A DNA stretch of 64,000 nucleotides, taken from positions 41,806,817 through 41,870,816 of the forward strand of contig CANTUZ010000008.1 in NCBI GenBank assembly GCA_947846985.1, given 5' to 3'. Each line of letters opens with the position of its first letter. Positions within the stretch are counted from its first letter, which is position 1. The notes beneath the pieces are model-generated. The model saw only the letters and a list, made by a program, of their open reading frames with translations, did no database searches and was not told the origin of the DNA. This document shows positions 1 through 10,290 of the stretch, piece by piece. A program made the translations under genes and the position numbers. Source of the stretch: Fratercula arctica. Lineage: Eukaryota; Chordata; Aves; Charadriiformes; Alcidae.

Positions 1-1754
1 CGCAACAAATATGATGAAGAAGTTGTGTGTGTGAGCCAGGCAGCGTACAAGAAAAATCTCGGTATGACAATATATTGCTTTTTCCCTTTTACAGAGACAC
101 AGATAAATGGTTGTAATTTGATCTGCAAAATGAGCATCCTATTTTTAAAAGGGGAAGATACATAATAATGCAATTTTTTCCGGGCTGAAGACACTTCATA
201 CTGGCACAATATTAACACAAATGTGGCATCAATATCTTAAATCCATATATGTTCCTATACTTGTGTCTATTTATAATACTATTAATTTATAATACAACAG
301 GCCACTTATACTTCTAAAGTGTGTAAAAACCCAAAGAGCTGTCAAGCAAAAAATATCAAGCTAAAAACCAAAACCGCTTACATTATGCAATTCCTTAGGC
401 CTTTAGCATTTGAAAACATTTCATCAAAATGACAATTATTACTATATTGCTTTTTCATGCCCATGTGTGGTGTAACTATGCATTAAAGACGGCCCCAGTG
501 CTGGATGCCACTGTATCCATGGGAATCCGACGGCCGGTTGGGCCACCGATTCCATCGGGAAGAGACACAGCCACTGCAGGCTGCAACGTCCCTGTCCAGT
601 GTTCGTTTAAACAGGATTAGAGGCAATCAGCCCCATTCGGATGGACTCTTACCTAAGTGAGTACAATTAAATAAACACTTAAGGCAAACAACTTTATTAA
701 ACAGCTGCAGGATGCACTTGAATGCCACGCTATATAAGAAATTTAAGCCAGCGACCACTAGTCAGAGAAATCTCAAAGAAACTGGATGAGAGAAGACAGA
801 CACTGGGTTGTACAAGTCAATCAACTTTTAAATGAAAAAGATCACCATAAGAATAAATTTGTCTTCCTTCCCTGAGCCCCAGCTATATAAATTCTCATTC
901 GGAGTGGCAGGTGGCCCATTAAAAGGAAGGCGGCCGAGGAAAAAAACCCGTTTAACGGATTTGCATTCACTCTAGAATAATAAAAGAGCTGGAAAAGGAA
1001 AGGCAAGTCCATTAACAAGGATTTTAAATAACGCTAACCTTGGGCCTATCTGACTGGAAAACAGCAGCACAAATAACGCCTGCAGCCATCATCAAGGCAG
1101 AGAAAGCAGCTGGGCCATTTTAAAACTTGATGTGATCTTGAAAGCGTGCAAAGCTTGAAAATAATTTTTACCAAACGCGCTGTTCTGAACTCGTTCAGCA
1201 AGGCAGCCAGCGTTCTGGGCAAAGCTGGGCAGAGATCAGCTGAGGAGACAAGCGGCATTTAGTATTTCCGTAAGCAGCTCTCGTACCGCTCCTGGCGTTC
1301 TAATCAAGGGCGTAACAAGAAGAGACTGCGCTGTCAGGACACAGGCAACTGGATGTCAGTGTGGACCAAAGCAAGAGAAACAGGACGTAGTTCAATACCA
1401 CAAACCAAGAGATTATGCAACTGCCTACGATAATTTCTGCTAAATTCTGGAGACGCTAACAGCTAGAAGCAAGCAACATATTTTATACGAAGAAAACTGC
1501 TTAATGTGGCCATGGAAAAGGCTCTCACAGTCTTTGGCCATAATTTCAGGAATAGTTGAATCAAAATAACGGTTTGCCTTAACCCTCTCTCTACTTTCCA
1601 CAATCCCCATTTTTCTCTCACCAGCTCCAGGCCATGCAGTCCTGCCTTTTCCCTCCGACAGCTGTCTCAGGTCCCAGGTCCATCTGTGACTCAACTCAAC
1701 ACACTAGTGCAGTGGCGCTTTATTGTTGGTTTTCTGGGTTTTTTTTTTTCGTCA
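1..1754. other. Non-coding stretch with a small GC/CpG-rich block
   Basis: No recognisable gene. Most of it is AT-rich unique sequence. Positions 485-625 stand out: this block is GC-rich with about eight CpGs, and several frames on both strands are open through it because stop codons are rare at that composition. On the minus strand one frame has many G-first codons (stop near 480), which can look coding, but there is no clear splice acceptor and I do not recognise the peptide. CpGs are also fairly frequent between about 900 and 1320. A T11 run lies at 1739-1749, just before the first CR1 copy. Confidence 0.6.
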
Positions 1755-1965
1755 TATACCATAGAATTACCTCGCTTGAGGTTGGACAGGAACTTCTGGG
1801 TGTCACCTGATTTAATTCCCCTCCTCAAGAAGCAGGGCCAGCTGCACAGGACCAGTCGGATTTTGAAAGTTTCTAAGGATGGAGGCTACACAATCTCTCT
1901 GGGCGACCTGTGCCAGTGCTTGGTCACACTCACAATGAAACAACATTTCCTTAAATGTTTACCCC
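1755..1965 (-). mobile_element. CR1 LINE fragment, 3' end only
   Basis: Read on the minus strand, this is the last ~210 bases of a CR1 retrotransposon. The plus strand begins with an ATAGAAT-type terminus followed by GAGGTTGGACAGG, the usual complement of the CR1 3' untranslated region. It continues with the segment corresponding to 'TATCTCCAAGGATGG', the 'CACAATCTCTCTGGG' block and 'CCAGTGCTTGGTCAC', and is lost after the 'CATTTCCTT' block. The same order of blocks appears in the copy at 42492-43500, so both probably belong to related subfamilies. It is heavily 5'-truncated, has no coding capacity and is well diverged. Boundaries are good to about 10 bases. Confidence 0.85.
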
Positions 1966-2017
1966 TTATCCTGGGTTAACGCGTTATAAACGGTCTCACA
2001 CTGGAGTTTCACCCAAG

Positions 2018-2820
2018 ATCATAGAATCGGTTTGGTTGGAAAAGACCTTTAAGGTCATCGAGCCCAACTGTTAACCCAGCACTGCCAAGTTACCACTAAA
2101 CCATGTCCCTCAGCATCACATCTACACATCTTTTAAATACCTCCAGGGATGGTGCCTCAACCACTGCCCTGGGCAGCCTGTTCCAATGCTGGATAACCCT
2201 TTCAATGTTGGTTTAGGATATCCATCCTAACCCTCCCCTGGCCCAACTTGAAGCTGTTTCCTCTTGTCCCATGGCCTGTTCCTTGGGAGAAGAGACCGAC
2301 CCCCCGGCTGCCCCCTCGTTTCAGGGAGCTGCAGAGAGCGAGAAGGTCTCCCCTCAGCCCCCTTTTCTCCAGGCTGAACACCCCCAGCTCCCTCAGCCGC
2401 CCCTCACAAGACTCGTGCTCCAGACCCCTCACCAGCTCCGTTGCCCTTCTCTGGACACGCTCCAGCACCTCAGTGTCTTTCTTGGCATGAGGGGCCCAAA
2501 ACTGGACACAGCCCTCGAGGTGGGGCCTCACCAGTGCTGAGGGGGACAATCACTGCCCCAGTCCTGCTGGCCATGCTGTTCCTGACACAGGCCAGGATGC
2601 TGCTGGCCTTCTTGGCCACCTGGGCACACTGCTGGCTCATATTCAGCCGGTTGTCGATGAACACCCCCAGGTCTTTTTCCACCAGGCAGCTCTCCAGCCA
2701 CTCTGCCCCAAGCCTGTGGCGTTCATGGGGTTGTTGTGACCCAAGTGCAGGACCCAGCACTTGGCCTTGTTGCACCTCACACCATTGGCCTTGCCAGATC
2801 CCTACCCTCAAGCAGATCAA
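2018..2820 (-). mobile_element. CR1 LINE, 5'-truncated, with end of ORF2 and 3' end
   Basis: A minus-strand CR1 copy of about 800 bases. The 3' end is at 2018 (ATCATAGAATC on the plus strand) and the truncated 5' end is near 2820. The minus strand encodes the C-terminal part of ORF2 in two overlapping pieces: about 2470-2820, containing '[20 protein letters not shown]' and '[20 protein letters not shown]', and about 2202-2549, containing '[19 protein letters not shown]', '[16 protein letters not shown]' and the '[19 protein letters not shown]' block. This is the region after the reverse-transcriptase core. The two pieces are in different frames, so at least one frameshift has occurred. Near the 5' end about 40 bases of the usual CR1 sequence seem to be missing around 2790. 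No target-site duplication was seen, as expected for CR1. Confidence 0.95.
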
Positions 2821-5346
2821 TGGAAGGTAAGCAGCGGGAGAGAAGTAGGACCTTCCTCTTTCAGCAGCAGTGAGCTACTGAATAGACTCATCCCATCTGT
2901 GAAAATAAAGCCTGGAAACGTATCAGATGAGAAGGGAAAGTATCACTAATAAAGCGCCAAAACCTCTTTAAAATGTTTGTAAAATTCTGGTTACTTCAAG
3001 AACGATGAACCCAAATTGGAAAGGATACAAAGGCAAAATTTATATAATGCTCAATGAAATGGATAGCCGAAGTTACAAGAGGAGACTGACTTATTTTGTT
3101 TGATAAACCAAAGACTGAAGGGGACATGAGTGCCTAGAGTGTTATTTGGGTTAAATTAGAAAAGAAAGACAACAACATTGTAAAATCTGTAATAGGTGTT
3201 TCTCTTGATTAAACCTGAAATCTGAAAGATTAGTGAATAATAGACATGAAAGGTTTTAGAAATTAATTTGATGAAAAAATTAAAAAATATAAACTCCTGT
3301 TTTTAGAAAGAAGTTCATTTTTAAGATGCAACTTTAAGGTATCAAACTCTGTGGTTGCCTTTACCAATACTGGAATGCAACACGAATACCTCTTCTGCAT
3401 TCCTGAACTCACAGTATACTGTGCTAATAAAACAAGAAGTCTAAGGCTCTATAAAGTTCCAAACAGAACGTGAGCTACCTCACGTATCTTTGCAACAGAC
3501 ATTTTCCAGGGACTGCCATAATCTTGCAGAATATATTATAAAAGTTTCTGCTATTGAAGAATCTATTCATTCTCCATACACAAAGATCTGAACTATCTGT
3601 TCATGACCTCCACAGTTTGGGGAGGTTTTCCCCATCCCTTTCTGCTTTTTCTTTTTCTCCTTTCTCTACCTCCACTGTTACTCACCATAAAAGAGAGCAT
3701 TTTGAATCTGATTACCATTCCACAGCGAAGGCTGCAGTCCCGAATGCCTGAAAAGCCTAAGTGAAACATTCAGTTAGATACACTGCTCTTTCTCTCCTTG
3801 CCAAACAATTCCTTGATGCGCTACGGGCAGAGGGGATCAGATACCCCTTCCACAAAACTCGGCATCCTATTACCAAGAAGAACAAGGACAGGAGCTCAGG
3901 CTTCTGTCCAACATATTAATCTCCTCTCCAGGCAGCAGCAGTTGCAGGAAAAGCAGCAAGGGAAAATGTGGGGCTCCGAAGCAGTTTCTTTTCACAAAGG
4001 GAGAGAGCTGGAATTTCCTTCAGGTTGTGAACTCCATGGCTCAGTTTATCTTCTGTAAATGGGTGTATTCTGCAGTAGAATTACAGACCCGATGTGCTGT
4101 GAAGCACACTCAATCCTTAGGTGAACGGAGCTATACAAATATAGAACTTTTCCATTACCACAGTAGGCCTGTATATTGTTGGCATTTTTGGGTGAAGCCA
4201 TCAGAAGATTAGGACATAGGAGCACAAACCTAAGACTTTCTGGCTCAACTTATGCTAGTTTTCTTATATTTCTTTGGCGCGCGTGAGATAAGTATGTGCA
4301 GCACATAAAATCAGCCCTTAAATTTCAGGGAATAGACTTGTGCTTGTTTGGAATACTGATCGCTTGTCCACAGGCACTTCAAACTTGTTGGTCGAAGAAG
4401 ACAACGTGATCGTGCCAGTTTTCTTTCTGGTTGTGATACAACTATTTTCAATAATTCAAGCAGTGTCATCATGGTGAATTTCTGAAAGTATTGTTATTAT
4501 GTTCATTTACTTTTGGACACACAGAGGAACTTTTTTTCCCCCTTCTCAAATACATCTGTTCTCAAACCTTGTGTATTACATTTATACAACTTTTATATAG
4601 GATTATTCAGAAAGATCTAAAAGGACTGTACCTTCCAACACGGAGAAGACAACCATTTTGTTTGTTACTCATGGTTACGCAAAGGCTGCAACCAAAGCGG
4701 TAGCAACAAAGCACAGTAAAATTACTCCCATTAATCTATATGGTAGGACGACTTCAGCTGTCCTCAGTCCATGTGGAGCACAACAGGAACGGAAGAATGC
4801 TCCTATATGTTTTCCAACTTTTATTTTTAATGGGTCAGTAGTTGTTCTGGACTCATCTGGGTAACTCTACCTGCATGCACAATGAACTGCAGACATCAGG
4901 GATTTGAAATGGTACTGCTCCCCAATACTGCCTCAAGCAGTAGTCTTGACATTGGTTTAAAAAATAAAAAAAAAAAAATCCAATCAACTTCAAGAATACA
5001 AGTATTTGTACAAACATATAAATATTAAAGATCCACCACCACCACATCCTAAAAAAAAGCTTAACTAGTAGACATGGAAGTAACGCCCTAGCATCCCCTA
5101 AAATTTTCAAAATAAAAGAAAAATTACACAACTTGCATTGAATCCAAGTTTATTTTTTCTACTATTACTGCATACAAAGAAGTCTATTCCCTTTGTAAGT
5201 CATGTTGAGAAATACTAGACAGCTACTCTCACAAGTGTATACCTAATTAAATCTCTTCTAAAGAATTACTTATTATACAATATACATTTCATGACATAAG
5301 TTTTCCAAGGGAAACTTCTCAAATTTCATTTAGTTTGCAAACCACT

Positions 5347-5417
5347 GGGTTTTGAGGGTTTTTTTGTTTGGTTGGTTTTTTGTTGGGTTGGTTTTGTTTT
5401 GTTTTGTTTTGTTTTTT
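5347..5417. repeat. T/G-rich low-complexity tract, (TTTTG)n core
   Basis: Runs of T broken by G, GG or GGG, ending in a clean (TTTTG) array at about 5392-5411. This belongs to a class of strand-asymmetric T/G (or A/C) tracts that recurs in the window, near 12.15, 16.27 and 59.57 kb as T/G and near 10.25, 11.28 and 14.9 kb as A/C. Confidence 0.85.
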
Positions 5418-5479
5418 AAAGCAGTAACCAACAAATTGAGACATTTAGCACTCACTTGCAAACCTTCTTTTGAGATTCC

Positions 5480-5946
5480 TTTCATCATAAAGGGAGAGTG
5501 AAATCCTCCTGTTTACATATCGCCACCACGGTAACTTTTGTGTTGGTTAGAGACTGGTACCAACCAACTTCTACAAATCCTCGAGACGTTTTTATCAACA
5601 CGTTAAAGGCATTCAGAAGAGCACTCTCATCGAGCACACTGACTACATAATGGACTTCCAGAGGCTGGTCAAGCAGAACAGATGCATCACGTAAACCCTA
5701 TTTAATCCTAACTCTATCAGGAGCTTAGACATTCAACACCTAAAATCGTGACTGGCTGATGCTGCTACCATTGCACATGAAATATAAAGTCCTGACACGC
5801 AAGAACTCCTTCAAGAAAACCTGACTCCATCCTTTTGGCAACATCCTGACAGAAGTGATGTTCAACACGCTAGTGCATACGAGTATGTGGCTTTGCCTGC
5901 TGAAACAGAAGTGACATCCTTCTGGAAGGTAAAATGCATCTATCAC
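5480..5946. other. Stop-poor, higher-GC block, coding status unknown
   Basis: Local GC is higher than in the flanks and several frames on both strands are open. On the minus strand, the frame ending in a TGA near 5490 is open for about 70 codons back to a TAG at about 5699, and it has many G-first codons (it contains 'LEVHYVVSVLDESALL' and 'VEVGWYQS'). On the plus strand, a frame from about 5791 is open to a candidate donor (AAG|GTAAAA) near 5928 (contains 'EYVALPAETEVTSFWK'). I recognise neither peptide. Neither has a convincing acceptor, and open frames on both strands point to base composition. It could also be an old exon or a decayed insertion. Confidence 0.25.
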
Positions 5947-6020
5947 AATTATGGATGATATGCTAATCTGATCAGCACAAAATTTTGATTTCAGACATGT
6001 CCTCCTCCCAAGGCTAAGAA

Positions 6021-6040
6021 AAAATAAATAAATAAATAAA
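6021..6040. repeat. (AAAT)5 microsatellite
   Basis: Five tandem AAAT units in an A-rich context. Short simple repeat with no other content. Confidence 0.85.
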
Positions 6041-6803
6041 GATTACACATTATTCAAATGAAATGTTTCTGAAACTGTGGTATCTTGACAGGAAATGAGC
6101 ATTTTCCATTCAACAAAGAGTGGCTTGATACCTCATTCCCAGTTCCTGAAAACACGCCTTCATGGAAACATCAAATCGTTCTTCAGATCCATTTTAATTC
6201 CTAATTGATTTTTCTTGTATCATTTTTTTGGTAAGTTGTAAAACCTTATCTGTTTGTCCATACCTGAACTTGATGAAAATGTCACGGAATAGAACGGTTC
6301 TTGCTTTTACAGTAAGCCCTCCATATTTCATTATTCTTTTTCAAAACCTGTCTTAGTCAGTAGTGACTAATTCTGTGGGACACAACATTGAATTGCAGAA
6401 TACCTCATTTCTCTGAATCTGAAGCAAAACTATCACCTGGGAACACCATCTGTGCAGCCGGTTAGCTGACAAATTTCTTTTTCATTATAATAAGCCATCG
6501 TTAAAACAGAGATGGAATATTTCATATAGTACTTTGTATCCAAAATGCATTTGCTGAGCTAACCACTTGCCTCCTCATCCTACCTAGGTTAAATAACCAT
6601 GTTTCTCCTTACTAAATCATAGCAACAAACTAGAAGATTGCCAAAGGTTTACTTTTTTCACACTAACTGAAGGGAAACAATCAGAGGCTTAATCCTAATA
6701 AAATATTTGTTCATTAATTTCCACTTGCAGGATAACTTCTACTTAACTTAAAGCTGTTACTGCAAATACCTTAATGACTTCATCTGCACAGTACTTGCAA
6801 AGC

Positions 6804-6829
6804 AAAAAAAAAAAAAAAAAAAAAAAAAA
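6804..6829. repeat. A26 homopolymer
   Basis: Uninterrupted run of 26 A on the plus strand, with no retroelement recognised immediately upstream. One of eleven A runs of 13 or more in the first 38 kb; no T run of that length occurs there. Confidence 0.95.
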
Positions 6830-7343
6830 TTTAATGTCCCTCATTTTCTGCTCTTCCAAAAGAAAATTGCAGTTTGGGCATTTTAGGGTGAATGCCTTCC
6901 CTTAAAGTATTTTGTGAATCCTGTTTCTAGACACAGAAAGATTTCTTAGTTTTGTTTATTTCATAACTATGGGAAATCAGGAAAATTACCAAGTTAGTTA
7001 AGCTTGCATACTTTCCATGTATTAATTAGTTTTTCCGCTTGGTTTGAGGATTTAAAACATGAGCACGTTCCACAGCAAAAACATGGTGTCAAATTAGTAT
7101 GTTTAAAACTTGCAGTCAGTATCAATTATAGCATAGGAGAATTAACAACATCTTTATTAATATATTAATGTACTCTGATACATTAATGCATTTTGATGGA
7201 AAACTATCAAAGGCCCGAACTGAACTCATGTAGTTTTCAAATACAGCCTCAAGCTCACTTTCAAATTTGAGTAAAAGACCTTGCAGAAGTGCTTCTGGGC
7301 TGATGAACAAAGTTTTACGGTTGAGTTCAGGTGGATCTTGGGT

Positions 7344-7595
7344 TCACAGAATGACATAATATCTGAGGTTGGAAGGGAACTCTGGGAATCGTCCAGCCCA
7401 AGCCTCTGCTCAAACCAGTCTCATCTAGACCCCATTGCTCAGGACCATTTCCAGTCAGATTTTGAGTATCTCCAAAGCCCACGTGGACTCCACAGCCTCT
7501 GTGGGCAACCTGTTCCAGTGCTTGACCACCCTCAACATGAAAAGGTTTTTTCCAATATTTAAATTGAATGTCTTGCATCTCCATCTGCAGCCAGG
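7344..7595 (-). mobile_element. CR1 LINE 3' end, possibly part of an inverted insertion
   Basis: On the minus strand, about 250 bases of CR1 3' sequence. The terminus is at 7344 (complement of CATTCTGTGA), followed by the block for 'TTCCAACCTCAG', then 'GCTTGGGCTGGA', 'GGAGATACTCAAAATCTGACTGG' and the 'GGTCAAGCACTGGAACAGG' box. The 5' end fades near 7595. Only some 60 bases separate it from the plus-strand CR1 segment that starts near 7655, so the two may come from one 5'-inverted insertion (see findings) or from two separate events. Confidence 0.85.
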
Positions 7596-7654
7596 TTCCC
7601 AAGTTTGACTTTAATCCAACTCAGCTACCTTTTTAAAAAAGTTTTCTGCACAAC

Positions 7655-8800
7655 TTTGGGGAGCAAAGTACCTCCCGCTGTAGGAGAGGACAGGGTTCGT
7701 GACCACCCGAGGAATATAAACACACAGAAATTTATGGGACCTGACGTGATGCATCCCAGAGTCCTGACAGAATTGGCTGATATAGTCGCCAAGCCATTCT
7801 CCATGATATTTGAAAAGTCATGGTGGTCAGGTGAAGTCCCTGGTGACTGGAAAAAGGGAAACATCGCACCCATCTTTAAAAAGGGTAGAAAGGAGGACCC
7901 TGGGAACTCCCGCCCTGTCAGCATCACCTCTGTGTCTGGGAGGATCATGGAGCAGATCCTGCTAGCAGCTAAGCTAAGGCACGTGGAGGACAGGGAGGTG
8001 ATTCGAGACAGCCAGCATGGCTTCACCAAGGGCAAGTCTTTCTATGATGGACTGATTACATCAGTGGACAAGGGAAGAGCTATGGATGTCATCTATTTGG
8101 ACTTCTGTAAGGTCTTTGACATAGTCCCTCACAACATCCTTCTCTCTAAATTGGGGAGATACGGATTTGATGGGTGGACTGTTTGATGGATGAGGAATTG
8201 GTTGGATGGTGGCACCCAAAGGGTAGTGGTCAACAGCTCAACGTCCAAATGGAGACCAGTGATGAGAGGCATTCCTCAGGGGTCAGTACTGGGACCAGTA
8301 CTGTTCAATATCTTTGTCGGCGACATGGACAGTGGGATTGAGTGTATCCTCAGCAAATTTGCCAACAACACCAAGCTGTGTGGTGTGGTTGACATGCCTA
8401 AGGGACAGGATGCCATCCAGAAGGACCTGGACAAGCTCAAGAAGTGGGCTCATGTGAACCTCGTGAGGTTCAACAAGGCCAAGTGCAGGGTCTTGCACCT
8501 GGGTCGCAACAACCTCTAGTATCAATATAGGCTGGGGAATGAAGGGATTGAGAGCAGCCCTGAGGAGAAGGACTTGGGGGTGCTGATGGATGAAGAGCTG
8601 GACATGAGCCGGCAATGTGCGCTCGCAGCCCAGAAAGCCACCTACATCCTGGGCTGCATCAAAAGAAGCGTGGCCAGCAGGTCGAGGGAGGCGATTCTGC
8701 CCCTCCACTCCGCTCTGGCGAGACCCCAGCTGGAGTACTACGTCCAGCTCTGGGGCCCTCCACACAAGAAGGACATGGACCCTTTTGGAGTCCAGAGGAG
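7655..8800 (+). mobile_element. CR1 LINE segment spanning most of the ORF2 reverse transcriptase
   Basis: Plus-strand CR1 internal segment of about 1.15 kb. It carries the ORF2 reverse-transcriptase domain and the region after it, and lacks both the endonuclease part and the 3' untranslated end (it stops after 'GTCCAGAGGAG' near 8800). The blocks follow standard CR1 order: 'GGGACCTGACGTGATGCATCC', 'GACTGGAAAAAGGGAAACAT', 'CAGCATGGCTTCACCAAGGG', 'CTCAGGGGTCAGTACTGGGA' and 'GACATGAGCCGGCAATGTGC'. The missing 3' end is unusual for a LINE, which is normally truncated at the 5' side. This suggests an inversion or a later deletion. Confidence 0.95.
7655..8800 (+). pseudogene. CR1 ORF2 reverse transcriptase, broken fragment
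   Basis: Reverse transcriptase that in an active CR1 copies the element RNA at a nicked chromosomal target. One reading frame runs through the whole segment with only two in-frame stops, a TGA at 8184-8186 and a TAG at 8517-8519, and no frameshift. Visible motifs are '[11 protein letters not shown]', '[15 protein letters not shown]', '[10 protein letters not shown]' and the first catalytic aspartate in '[13 protein letters not shown]', then '[15 protein letters not shown]', with 'KFANNTKL' where the family has FADDTKL. Both aspartates of the catalytic pair are therefore asparagine here. The first stop replaces a family arginine codon of CGG type, consistent with CpG decay. The copy cannot be active: it has stops, lost catalytic residues and both ends missing. 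Confidence 0.93.
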
Positions 8801-9122
8801 CATACACAAAACAGAAATAGTATCCACCCCTATTAATGCAATCTCTATCTAAACCTTAATCAATTAAAATGGCTACTCAAAGTACTTAAAGACTTTCTGC
8901 CTCTGCTCCAGCTCAATGGGTTAGAGACAAAGCCAAAAATTTCAGAGAACTTATTTATGAATCACCTTTAAAAAATAAATCATCTCAAGATTTTGCCATA
9001 CCTATGTTTGATCCAAATGGTAATAATAAGTCCTCTTTCAGCTTCTGAACTGTGAAGTATACAATGAATCTTGGTTTGCTATTAAATGTTCTTATAAGTT
9101 TCCCTTGGGACATCAAGTTTTC

Positions 9123-9233
9123 TAGTTCCTATAGTCACTTGATAGTCACTATAAAGTCACATAGTTCCTTGATAGTGACTATAAAGTGACCACTGTCATA
9201 GTCACATAGTTCCTTGTTAGTCACTATAAAGCA
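9123..9233 (+). repeat. Degenerate local tandem repeat, about 3 copies
   Basis: The phrase TAGTTCCT recurs at about 9123, 9162 and 9208. Each time it is followed by a 'TGATAGTCACTATAAAG'-like phrase. Unit spacing is about 39-46 bases. Copies carry both TAGTCACTA and its near-complement TAGTGACTA, so the array can also fold on itself. Confidence 0.8.
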
Positions 9234-10236
9234 TAAGGAATTGGAAAAGTAGCTCTAATTTTCATGAAAATTTAGAGGATAATTTGGTGAATTCAGTTTC
9301 CAATGCAGTAACTAATAAAGAAGCTGGAAGCCTAATTCCTAACATATTTCCACTGTGCATTAAAAAAGCCAATCTGTCAAACAAAACACTTTTTCTTATA
9401 AAACATACTTTCAAATATTCAGAATGTTTTACACAACAGTGCAAACATCCCATGATACCATGATAATATTGTATTCCTGTAGCAAGCTAAGTATTCCATC
9501 AATAAAAGTCACAGAACTTTATCTCAAATTTCATTACACTTAAACGTCTCAACGTATTGAATTTGTCTACAGAAATATTCTTCCAGTCTCCACTACTTTC
9601 AGTCAACTAGAAGCACTGTCCTTCAAATGCCGACTTTCCTGCAATAAAAAGAAATTTTATTTCTCCTTTCCTTTGTTTCCTTGCAGTACATCAGGACACG
9701 AGACAATAGTCATGCTGCAATAATTTGATTTTCATTTGATTCACAGCATACTTAGGTCAGATGTTGAAAGCTCAAAAGTAAGGACACATTAGAAGGTTGA
9801 CAACCCTATTTTTAAACCTCTCCTTCTAGCTACGTACTTCTCCCTAGACATCCTGCAGTCAACGTTAAAAATAAATGTATTTGGATGACAAAGGCAACAA
9901 TCCTGGCTCTGTCGAAAACTCCTCAGTATGAGTCTTTTTCCCTGCCAGGTAAATGCCTTCAAACTTTCATAAGCAAACGAAGCAAGGGCCCTGCAAAGCC
10001 TCCCTTATTGCCCGTTCACGCAGAGACCAATTCAGCCTATGCCTGTTGTTCGCTCACACGTTCTGGAAAGAGATCTATATTACAGCTTACTAATAAACAG
10101 AACCGGTAACTTTCTGGAGAGAACCACGCTTTTATTGTTTAGACGTGTGCTAGTGGAAAGCAAAAGGTATTGTATTCCAGCTGCAATTAAGAATGCTCTG
10201 GGCAAATGCTATCATGATAATATTCTTAAAAAATTT

Positions 10237-10290
10237 AAAAAAAAAAAAAAAATCCTACCCAAAAAAAAAAAAAAACCCAAACCCCAACCA
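10237..10290. repeat. A/C-rich low-complexity tract
   Basis: A16 (10237-10252), a short CCTACCC spacer, A15 (10261-10275), then CCC/AAA/CCCC alternation. It is the complement type of the T/G tracts elsewhere in the window. Confidence 0.85.

Larger units (their letters stand above)
2821..7343. other. AT-rich non-coding stretch
   Basis: No gene recognised. It holds a T/G-rich low-complexity tract (5347-5417), a stop-poor block of higher GC (5480-5946), an (AAAT)n run and an A26 run, listed separately. A GC-clustered spot (GGCGCGCG) sits at about 4276-4284. At 3931-4022 a pyrimidine-rich acceptor, a short open segment and a CAG-GT donor occur together; sites like this are expected by chance in intronic DNA. 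The rest is unique AT-rich sequence in which I see nothing further. Confidence 0.6.

Noticed and set aside
2248..2830. Plus-strand open frames of 80-129 codons
   Set aside because: They are the antisense of CR1 ORF2 and have no independent support.
5740..5946. Resemblance of one minus-strand translation to a mariner-like transposase motif
   Set aside because: The catalytic Asp and the downstream PPYSPDL-type block are absent and no terminal inverted repeats were found.
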